NCBI GenBank assembly: GCA_937858775.1
Contig: CALLYX010000097.1
Location: 1 to 13,413 of the forward strand
Length of the DNA stretch: 13,413 nucleotides
DNA from: an uncultured bacterium
GTDB taxonomy: Bacteria > Auribacterota > Tritonobacteria > UBA1439
Direction: 5' to 3'
Made by a program: the position numbers and the translations under genes. The notes beneath the pieces were generated by a model. The model worked only from the letters and a program-made list of their open reading frames with translations. It had not been told where the DNA came from and made no database searches. This document shows, in pieces, positions 5,984 to 12,266 of this stretch (position 1 is its first letter; each line of letters starts with the position of its first letter).

Positions 5984-7167
5984 GGCCGGCCCCCCTTCCC
6001 CTCGCCGCCCCGGGCGATCCCCGCGTAGAGCCGCTCCATGGTCTCCGCCACCATCCTCCAGTCGTACCTCCTCTCGAAAAGGGCCCTCCCTCCCGTGCCG
6101 ATCCGGGCCCGCTCCCCCTCCGAGCCGAGGAGGCGGAGGACCGCGCGGGCGAACTCGCCCGGTTCGTCGGCCACGACGATCTCCCCCCCCGGGGCGGCGT
6201 CGAGGCCGTCGGCCCCCACGGAGGTCGAGACGACCGGCCTCCCCATCGCCATCGCCTCGACGACCTTCCCGCGCATCCCCGAGCCGAGCCGAACGGGGTT
6301 GATGAACACCTTGCTCCGGGCGAGGTACGACGTCAGGTCGGGCACGCGCCCCTCGATAGACACGTTCGGGTGGCGATCGAACCCGGCGAGCACCTCCCTC
6401 GACCGGTACCCCACGATGGCGAGCGTAGTCTCCGGCCTCGCCGCAAGCACGGCGGGGAAGATCTCCCCGCAGAAGAAGCGCATCGCGTCGACGTTCGGGG
6501 GGTGAAAGAAGTTCCCCACGAAGAGAAGGTCGATGGCCTTCCCCGCCCCCGGCCGCGGGAAGAAGACGCGCCCGTCGGCGCCCATCGGCGCGAGGGTGAC
6601 GTCCGCCCACGGAAAGAGGAGGCGGATCAGGTCCATCTCCGTCCGCGTGAGCGCCACCAGCCGGTCGAACCGGCGGTAGACGCGGTCCTCGAAGCAGAGC
6701 GTCTTCAGCATGCGGAGGAACGCACCGGTCCTCGCCCTCCGCGGTGCGTTCCGCCATTCGCGCCAGGCGGCGAGCGTCATGAACTCATGGACGACCAGCA
6801 CGGACGGCGGCCCCGGGGGAAGATACCGCGACATCAGCACGTACTCGACTGTCACCGCGTCCACCGGATGCTCCGCCATGAAGGAGCGGATATACCGCGG
6901 CATCTCCGCGCTTTCGAACCCCTCGAGGATGACGCGCGGGACGACGGAGGGCCAGGGGATGGACGGCTGCGTGCAGCGCCCCACGGGTATGACCCGTTCG
7001 CAGTGGCGCTCGAGCTCGGGGATGCGCGGGATGTCGTCGTCGCCGACGAAGGAGATCACGGATACGGAGTGCCTCCGGGAGTGCTCCCTGATGAGGGAGA
7101 ACATCCTGCCCCCGCCGGCGTGCATTCCCTGCACCGGAAGGAAGGGGCAGAGAAAGAGCAGCCTCAT
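5980..7167 (-). CDS. GT4-family glycosyltransferase
   Basis: The product is 395 aa with a GT-B fold. The N-terminal acceptor domain begins MRLLFLCPFLPVQG with a glycine loop (G18-G20), and HEFMTL lies near the domain middle. The C-terminal donor domain shows LAPMGADG, LLFVGNFFHPPN, then GMRGKVVEAMAMGRPVVSTS with E304, the Glu expected to bind the nucleotide ribose. The pattern is that of GT4 enzymes of lipopolysaccharide and exopolysaccharide synthesis. The start is set at 7167, where ATG overlaps the TGA of the preceding gene (ATGA) and gives a canonical first beta strand; an in-frame ATG at 7179 would add four residues. Its own stop overlaps the start of the membrane transferase gene in the same way, so three genes are translationally coupled. 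The C-terminus is Gly/Lys/Arg rich (RGGEGKGGRP). Substrates are unknown. Confidence 0.9.
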   Translation of the reverse strand: MRLLFLCPFLPVQGMHAGGGRMFSLIREHSRRHSVSVISFVGDDDIPRIPELERHCERVIPVGRCTQPSIPWPSVVPRVILEGFESAEMPRYIRSFMAEHPVDAVTVEYVLMSRYLPPGPPSVLVVHEFMTLAAWREWRNAPRRARTGAFLRMLKTLCFEDRVYRRFDRLVALTRTEMDLIRLLFPWADVTLAPMGADGRVFFPRPGAGKAIDLLFVGNFFHPPNVDAMRFFCGEIFPAVLAARPETTLAIVGYRSREVLAGFDRHPNVSIEGRVPDLTSYLARSKVFINPVRLGSGMRGKVVEAMAMGRPVVSTSVGADGLDAAPGGEIVVADEPGEFARAVLRLLGSEGERARIGTGGRALFERRYDWRMVAETMERLYAGIARGGEGKGGRP

Positions 7168-8387
7168 GCGCGCCCCCATCGCCGCCCGGCCCGCTTGATC
7201 CCGCGCGAATACAGTTCGAGGTAGTGCATGGCGATCAGGCGCCAGTCGCGCCCCCGCGCGAACTCCAGCGCGTTCCGTATGATCCGCGCCCGGAGCTCCG
7301 GGTCGCCCGCGAGCCGCAAGGCAGCCCCGGCCATCTCCTCCGCCGTCTCCGCGAGCAGCAGGTGCTTCCCGTCCTCCGCACCCAGCCCCTCGGCCCCCTT
7401 TGCGGTCGACACCACCGGGACGCCCGCGGCGAAATACTCGAGGATCTTCAATCGCGTCCCCCCGCCGCTGCGGATGGGCAGCAGCGCGATATCCGCAGCG
7501 GCCAGGTAATCGGCAAGCACCCCCTCCTCGACCACCCCGGGGGAGATGACGGCGGGGGACGCGACGCCGGGGGGCGGCCCCCCCAGGATGAGGAGCTTCA
7601 GATCCAGCCCCCGCCCGGAAATCGCCGGGACAACCTCCCCGACGAGAGACACGATCGCGTCGCGGTTCGGCTTGTAGCTGCCCGTGCCGTGGAAAATGCC
7701 GACCACGGCGCCTTCGAGGCCGAGCATGCCCCGCACCCGCTCACGGCGGCCGCGCGCGAACTGCGCCGTGTCGACGCCGTGGGGGATCACGTGGATCTTC
7801 CCGCCTTCCACCCCGAGCCGCGTGAGGCGCTGCCGGTCCTCCCCGGAGACCGTCACGACGGCGTCGACCCGCCCGCAGGCGTTCCGCTCGAACCGGCGCA
7901 TGAACCGGTGAGCCCGCGGCGTGAGGTCGCACGTGTCCGCGAGCCTCTGGTATTCCACGTCGTGCTCCACCAGAACCGTGAAAATGCCCAGCAGGAAGCG
8001 GGCCGGGAGGCAGGGATACGCGTATCCGAGCTTCTCGGCATGCAGCAGATCGACCGACTCCTTCGACGCGCAGTAGAGAACCCTGAGTGCCATTCCAGGA
8101 TCGAACGCGCAATGGAACTGCGGCTGTTCGAGCACCGGAAGCCCATGCCCCGAGAGCCGCCGGCCGGCGTATCGGCGTATCGTTCTGTGCAACAGGAGGC
8201 TCCAGCGGGGAAAGGGCCTGGGGACGAAGGCGCCGTCCCGGACCTCGTAGTACGACCGCGGGTCGTCGGTCACGACGAGCACCCTGTGGCCGAGGCCGGC
8301 GAGGGCGCGCGCCTTCTGGGTGACCACCTTCGGGGAGCCGCTCGGCTGGCTGGCCAGCCCCGACATCGTCACAATGCACAGATTCAT
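7164..8387 (-). CDS. GT4-family glycosyltransferase
   Basis: The product is 407 aa. The GT-B features are clear: MNLCIVTMSGLASQPSGSPK with a Gly/Ser loop, VEHDVEYQRL in the first domain, then HVIPHGVDTAQF, GIFHGTGSYKPNRDAI and GGGTRLKILEYFAAGVPVVS with E317 in the donor-binding site. This is the usual layout of GT4 enzymes acting on undecaprenyl-linked or lipid A-linked acceptors (family knowledge). ATG at 8387 overlaps the stop of the radical SAM gene (ATGA at 8387-8384), and the stop overlaps the start of the next GT4. A longer open frame reaches 8540, but it lies inside the radical SAM gene and adds a Pro/Arg-rich segment unlike any GT4 N-terminus, so it was rejected. It differs clearly from the neighbouring GT4 in its first domain, so the two probably make different linkages. 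Confidence 0.9.
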   Translation of the reverse strand: MNLCIVTMSGLASQPSGSPKVVTQKARALAGLGHRVLVVTDDPRSYYEVRDGAFVPRPFPRWSLLLHRTIRRYAGRRLSGHGLPVLEQPQFHCAFDPGMALRVLYCASKESVDLLHAEKLGYAYPCLPARFLLGIFTVLVEHDVEYQRLADTCDLTPRAHRFMRRFERNACGRVDAVVTVSGEDRQRLTRLGVEGGKIHVIPHGVDTAQFARGRRERVRGMLGLEGAVVGIFHGTGSYKPNRDAIVSLVGEVVPAISGRGLDLKLLILGGPPPGVASPAVISPGVVEEGVLADYLAAADIALLPIRSGGGTRLKILEYFAAGVPVVSTAKGAEGLGAEDGKHLLLAETAEEMAGAALRLAGDPELRARIIRNALEFARGRDWRLIAMHYLELYSRGIKRAGRRWGRA

Positions 8388-10333
8388 GGCGTCCCGTGGG
8401 GGCGGCCGCGGTGCGCTATCGTGCGCGGGAGGCGCGCCGCGTTCCAGAGGAATGCCCGCACGGCCGCCGATATCCCCGGGCCCGAACCGCGGACGCCTGC
8501 CGCGCGGTCGCCGACGTCCCGGAGGAAGGCGCGCACCCACCGTCTCACCCCCGAGTGCTCGATCAGGAACCGGTACCGCTCGCGCAAGCGGATGCCCCGC
8601 TCATATCCGGAGGGGGCGCCCCCCGGGGGCTCGGACAGGGAGGCGACGGCCTCGGGCACGTACACCACCTTGAATCCGGCCCTCCGCGCCGCGGCGGACC
8701 ACGCTGCATCGCCCCAGGGGGTGCGGTAGCGCGGCGGGGGCAGGCCGATCGCCGCCAGGCACTTCCGGCTGATCATGAGCGCCGACGAGCTCACCCACCC
8801 CACCTCGCAGAAGATGTCGAACCGACCGTCGTCCTTCTCCTCCTCGCCGCGAGGCAGGGTGCGCGCATCGCCGTCGTAGACGCCGCCGGCGTGCCGGATG
8901 ACGCCCGCCGGCCCCTGGAGGATCTTGGATCCCGCGATCCCCGTCGAGGGATCCGTTAAAAAGGGCGCGAGCATCCGCGAGAGCCAATCACCGGGCAGCT
9001 CCGCCCCCTCATCCAGCACCGCGATATACTCTCCCCGGGCAAGCCGGAGCCCCTCCGTGAGCGCCTCCAGGGCTTCTCCCTTCGCCCGGCCGGAGGGGGC
9101 CTTCGCCCCCGGCAGGCGGGTCTCGAGGTCCGCCGGAAGCGGGGCTGCGGAGATGAACTCCAGGGAGTCTTTCGGATAGTCGAGCCGCGCGAGCGAGTCC
9201 AGGCATTTACCCAACGCCTCCCCCGAGGCCCCCCCGCCGATCACCACCGAGACCAGGGGCGGCACGTACGAGAGCACGTCTTGGAGGCCTACGAGATGCA
9301 CGTACTCGCTCTTCATCTCCGGCAGCTCGAGAACGCCCTTCAATTTCGAGAGGGCCACGGGGTCGGGGGGGTCGAAGATATTGTCATGGAAGTGCATGTG
9401 CATCCGCTGGAAGGTCAAGAACGGGCACTTCAGCCTCTTCGAGAGGCGGTAGAGATCCATCATCTCGCCGATGTTCTCGCGCATCAGCGTCATCACCAGC
9501 ACGAAACAGCCGATCCGTCCGTCCCGGTATGCCTCGGAAAGGGCCTCGAGGTTTTCCATGAGGCGATCCCAGTTCCCGTTACGCCTGATCCGCTCGTACG
9601 TCTTCTTCGTGCCGCCGTCCACGGACACCACCACCGTGATGATGTTCAGGTGGGAGATACGCCTCAGCGTCTCCCGGGTCAGAAGGAGGCCGTTCGTCTG
9701 GATGTTGAACCCGAGTTCCGGGTATTTGTCCTGCGGGAAGGAGAAAAGGAACTCCCTCACCTCGGGGATGAAAAACGGCTCCCCGTCCCCGCACAGCTTC
9801 AACTCCCGGATCTGGTCGAGGTCGGGCAAGAGGGCCGCAAGCGTTTTCGCCGCGTTGATGCCCTTGGGGGGGAGGGAAAAGATGTTGTCCTTCCGGCACA
9901 TGACGCACCGGAGATTGCACCGCGGGTCGGACGCCACGGTGACGCACTCAAACGGGAAGCCGGTCACCTCGCCGGTATCGTTCACCTTGCGCAGAAGCTC
10001 GTCGGACGGGGGCTTCCAGGCGGCCGAGGTGAAGAAGCCGCATGCCCGAAACTCCTCCAACTTGGGGCACCACTCGTTGCAGACAGCCTGATAGTTCCCC
10101 TGCCGGATCCGCGTCCGGATGTACTGCGCCTTCTCGCCGTTGAAGATCTCGGCCAGCGAACGGCCGTCCTTGATGTTGCCGATCTCCATCTCCGGCTTGA
10201 GCCAGAATGGGCAGCAGGTCCAGACCCTGCCGTCCTGGTGGATCTCCGCGAGGGAAAAGGGGAGGGGGCAGACCTTGAAAGTGCGCGCGGTCATCCGTTC
10301 ACATCGCGGCGGGGGCCGGTTTCCCCGCGCCAT
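8384..10333 (-). CDS. radical SAM/SPASM protein fused to a degenerate GT2 domain
   Basis: The product is 649 aa. Residues 14-100 form a SPASM-like cluster region: C22, DGRVWTCC with C40-C41, IGNI, EIFNG, then C85, C89 and C98. The radical SAM core follows with C139-x3-C143-x2-C146 (CNLRCVMC), LKLCGDGEPFF (GGE-like motif) and NIQTNGLLL. It should bind one [4Fe-4S] cluster that cleaves SAM plus auxiliary cluster(s). From about residue 361 to the end it aligns without a break to the two GT2 proteins encoded upstream, including GFKVVYVP and a closing VRAFLWNAARLPRT. However, the nucleotide-binding Asp is A397, the NAD motif is DEG (D441-E-G443), and the EETDW motif is GDAAW (541-545). This domain is probably not an active transferase and may bind a glycan or partner. 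Start: ATG 10333 has GGAA just upstream; ATG 10294 (13 residues shorter, still before the first Cys) is the alternative. The stop overlaps the next gene by ATGA. The substrate is unknown. Confidence 0.85.
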   Translation of the reverse strand: MARGNRPPPRCERMTARTFKVCPLPFSLAEIHQDGRVWTCCPFWLKPEMEIGNIKDGRSLAEIFNGEKAQYIRTRIRQGNYQAVCNEWCPKLEEFRACGFFTSAAWKPPSDELLRKVNDTGEVTGFPFECVTVASDPRCNLRCVMCRKDNIFSLPPKGINAAKTLAALLPDLDQIRELKLCGDGEPFFIPEVREFLFSFPQDKYPELGFNIQTNGLLLTRETLRRISHLNIITVVVSVDGGTKKTYERIRRNGNWDRLMENLEALSEAYRDGRIGCFVLVMTLMRENIGEMMDLYRLSKRLKCPFLTFQRMHMHFHDNIFDPPDPVALSKLKGVLELPEMKSEYVHLVGLQDVLSYVPPLVSVVIGGGASGEALGKCLDSLARLDYPKDSLEFISAAPLPADLETRLPGAKAPSGRAKGEALEALTEGLRLARGEYIAVLDEGAELPGDWLSRMLAPFLTDPSTGIAGSKILQGPAGVIRHAGGVYDGDARTLPRGEEEKDDGRFDIFCEVGWVSSSALMISRKCLAAIGLPPPRYRTPWGDAAWSAAARRAGFKVVYVPEAVASLSEPPGGAPSGYERGIRLRERYRFLIEHSGVRRWVRAFLRDVGDRAAGVRGSGPGISAAVRAFLWNAARLPRTIAHRGRPHGTP

Positions 10334-10387
10334 CCTTTCCGCGTCGACCGCCCGCGAGCCTGGGGCACGCCCGCGGCGGCGCCGACG
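10334..10387 (-). other. intergenic gap with GC-rich stem-loop inside the operon
   Basis: This 54-bp gap separates a GT2 gene from the radical SAM gene. It contains an 8-bp stem with one G-U pair in the RNA sense of the operon (arms at 10376-10369 and 10359-10352, 9-nt loop). There is no T-tract. It could be a processing or partial-attenuation hairpin that sets the ratio of upstream to downstream proteins, or a chance structure in GC-rich DNA. Confidence 0.25.
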
Positions 10388-11296
10388 CTACTTGAACACC
10401 CGCCCCCGGCACATCAGCGTCTGCGGCAGGCGGACGATGTTCCAGAGAAACGCCTTGACGACGATGCGGATCGGCCACTGCGCCTCGGGGAGCCCCGCCC
10501 GGCGGTCGACGATATCCCGCCGGAACGCGGCGAAGAACCCCCGGAGGCCGAAGTACTTTATGAGGAGCCGGTACCTGGCGCGGGCGAGCAGGAAATAGAA
10601 CTTCTTCGTTCGGCCCTTTGTATACGACATCTCATGGTGGTAGGCGACGGCCGTCGGGACGTACACTACCTTGAACCCCGCGCGCGTCGCCGCGATGGCC
10701 CAGTCCGTTTCCTCGCCGTAGATGAAATAGTTCCGGTCGAAGAGCCCGATGGTCTCGAGGCACTTCCGGCTCAGCATGATCGCCGCGGCGGTGACGTACC
10801 CGACCTCCCGCTGCTCGTCGTACTGCCCGCGGTCCTCCTCGTATATGCCGTAGTGCCCCGTACGCATCAGGACGTCGTAGAACCCGCCGGCATGCTGCAG
10901 CACCGTCGTGCGGCCGTAGTAGATCTTGCACCCCGCGATGCCGACGCGGGGATCGCCCCGGAAGCAGCGCAGCATCTCCTTCGCCCACTCCGGGTGCAGC
11001 TCCGCGTCGGCGTTGAGGAGGACGAGGTACTCTCCGCCGGCGATGCGGAGCCCGATGTTGTTCCCCTCGGAGAAGCCCATGTTGCGGTCGTTCCGCACGA
11101 TCCGGACCGGCAGGGGGGCGCGGGAGGCGCATTCGACGGAGCGATCGGATGAGGCGTTGTCCACGTAGATGACCTCGATCTTCTCCCGGGGATAGTCGAG
11201 GGCGGCGACGGACGCGAGGCAGGGGGGAAGGAAACCCTCCACATTCATGCCGACGATGATGATCGAGAGGCCGGGATAGGAGTCCGAATTAGCCAT
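10388..11296 (-). CDS. GT2-family glycosyltransferase (rhamnosyltransferase-like)
   Basis: The product is 302 aa with a complete GT-A domain: LSIIIVGMN at the first strand, D46 in IYVDNASSD (nucleotide binding), GFSEGNNIGLRIAGGEYLVL, N95-A-D97 (the metal-binding DxD equivalent), HAGG, and E195-E196-T-D198-W (catalytic region). It ends in a basic region closing with WNIVRLPQTLMCRGR, probably a membrane-proximal helix. The NNIGLR...NADAE...EETDW pattern is that of WbbL-like rhamnosyl/mannosyl GT2 enzymes, but the donor is not proven. It is a close paralog of the next upstream gene (11370-12266). The match runs end to end, and the central coding block, 105 nt, is about 85% identical by my count. 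ATG at 11296 has GGTGA 4 nt upstream. Unlike most junctions here it is separated from its upstream neighbour by 73 bp. Confidence 0.92.
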   Translation of the reverse strand: MANSDSYPGLSIIIVGMNVEGFLPPCLASVAALDYPREKIEVIYVDNASSDRSVECASRAPLPVRIVRNDRNMGFSEGNNIGLRIAGGEYLVLLNADAELHPEWAKEMLRCFRGDPRVGIAGCKIYYGRTTVLQHAGGFYDVLMRTGHYGIYEEDRGQYDEQREVGYVTAAAIMLSRKCLETIGLFDRNYFIYGEETDWAIAATRAGFKVVYVPTAVAYHHEMSYTKGRTKKFYFLLARARYRLLIKYFGLRGFFAAFRRDIVDRRAGLPEAQWPIRIVVKAFLWNIVRLPQTLMCRGRVFK

Positions 11297-11300
11297 GATT

Positions 11301-11311
11301 TCACCAGTATA
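11301..11311 (-). promoter_or_regulatory. ribosome binding site and possible internal -10 element
   Basis: On the minus strand, TATACT (11311-11306) is followed directly by GGTGA (11305-11301) and, after 4 nt, the ATG at 11296. GGTGA is a plausible Shine-Dalgarno. TATACT matches a -10 hexamer at five of six positions, but the hexamer 17 bp upstream (TACCGC) is a poor -35. An internal promoter is possible and weakly supported. Confidence 0.35.
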
Positions 11312-11349
11312 CCTGATCCGAGGGCGGGGCGGTACCCGTGATCACCTGC

Positions 11350-11365
11350 GCGGGGCCGCCCCCGC
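11350..11365 (-). other. compact GC hairpin just after a GT2 stop codon
   Basis: A 6-bp perfect stem (GCGGGG at 11350-11355, CCCCGC at 11360-11365) with a 4-nt loop lies 4 bp beyond the stop codon of the GT2 gene at 11370. No T-run follows. It may stabilise the 3' end of the upstream message or cause partial termination ahead of the internal -10-like element; chance formation is also possible. Confidence 0.3.
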
Positions 11366-11369
11366 GGCG

Positions 11370-12266
11370 TCAGCGGAACCTCCGCCCGCGGCACCGGATG
11401 GTCTGCGGGAGGTGGAGGAGGTTCCACAGAAACGCGTCAAGAAGTGCGCGGCGGGCCCATGGACGATCGGTGCTCGCCCCGCCGCGGTCGAGGATATCCG
11501 TTGCGAACGCCCGGGCGAACCGCCGCGCGCCGAAGTACTTGACGATGAAACGGTACCGGTTTCGCAGGTAGAGGCGGTAGAAGCGGCGCGTCTTCCCGAG
11601 GCACGACATCTCGTGGTGCCAGGCGACCGCGCGGGGCAAGTACGCCACGGTGAAGCCCGCGCGCCGGGCGGCCTCCGCCCAGTCTATTTCCTCGCAGTAG
11701 GCGAAATAGGCGGGGTCGAAAAGCCCGATCGCGTCGAGACAGGGCCTCGCTATCATCATGGCCGCGGCCGTCACGTAGAAGACACGGCGCCGCCCGTCGT
11801 GCCCCCCCGTATCCTCCTCACCGATACCGTAATGCCCGAACCGCAGATCGGCGTCGACGTATCCTCCGGCGTGCTGGAGCGTTCGCCCCCCCGGGGAGTA
11901 GATCTTGCACCCCGCGATGCCGAGACTCGGATCGGCGCGGAACCCGGCCAGCATCTCCCGCACCCACCCCGGGTGCAGCTCCGCGTCCGCGTTGAGGAGG
12001 GCCAGATGACGTCCGCCGGCGATGCGGAGCCCGATGTTGTTCCCCTCCGCGAAGCCGAGATTCCGGCGGTTCCGGATTACGATCGCGCGCGGATGATGCC
12101 GCTCCACATACTCGGCCGAGCCGTCGGCCGAGGCGTTGTCGACATAGATCGTCTCCAGATCCGCGGGGGGGAAATCGAGCCGCTCCACGGATCCGAGGCA
12201 GGCCGGAAGGTAGCGGATGGAGTTCATGCCGACCACGACGAACGAGACGAGGGGTGGGGCGCTCAC
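11370..12266 (-). CDS. GT2-family glycosyltransferase (rhamnosyltransferase-like), paralog of neighbour
   Basis: The product is 298 aa. The GT-A motifs are all present: VSFVVVGMN, D43 in IYVDNASAD, GFAEGNNIGLRIAGG, N92-A-D94, HAGG, and E192-E193-I-D195-W. It closes with FLWNLLHLPQTIRCRGRRF. It should be a functional cytoplasmic-face sugar transferase. Its nearest relative in the window is the gene at 10388-11296, with which it shares the same length, motifs and C-terminal tail. Both also align to the C-terminal half of the radical SAM fusion at 8384-10333. Tandem duplication followed by divergence is the simplest origin. The start is GTG at 12266, overlapping the TGA of the upstream GT4 gene (GTGA). 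A purine-rich GAGAGGGTGG lies about 4 nt upstream. The two paralogs may add successive sugars of the same type or in different linkage (inference). Confidence 0.92.
   Translation of the reverse strand: MSAPPLVSFVVVGMNSIRYLPACLGSVERLDFPPADLETIYVDNASADGSAEYVERHHPRAIVIRNRRNLGFAEGNNIGLRIAGGRHLALLNADAELHPGWVREMLAGFRADPSLGIAGCKIYSPGGRTLQHAGGYVDADLRFGHYGIGEEDTGGHDGRRRVFYVTAAAMMIARPCLDAIGLFDPAYFAYCEEIDWAEAARRAGFTVAYLPRAVAWHHEMSCLGKTRRFYRLYLRNRYRFIVKYFGARRFARAFATDILDRGGASTDRPWARRALLDAFLWNLLHLPQTIRCRGRRFR

Noticed and set aside
5984..6757. N-terminal extension of the membrane transferase to 1172 codons
   Set aside because: The added part overlaps the GT4 gene in another frame and is Arg/Gly/Pro-rich. 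The ATGA junction at 5983 and the membrane-segment start fit far better.
8388..8540. Longer start for the GT4 gene at 7164-8387
   Set aside because: The added residues overlap the radical SAM C-terminus and are Pro/Arg-rich. MNLCIVTMSG at 8387 is a normal GT4 first strand with an ATGA overlap.
5950..8729. Two long + strand open frames (5950-7224 and 7224-8729)
   Set aside because: Both lie opposite GT4 genes with intact motifs. They have biased composition (His/Arg/Pro/Glu) and no domain signal.
9281..11152. 623-codon open frame on the + strand
   Set aside because: It runs antisense through the radical SAM fusion and a GT2 gene, both with clear catalytic motifs. Its translation is low-complexity, rich in Arg, Glu, Pro and His, with no recognisable domain; long antisense frames are expected in GC-rich DNA.
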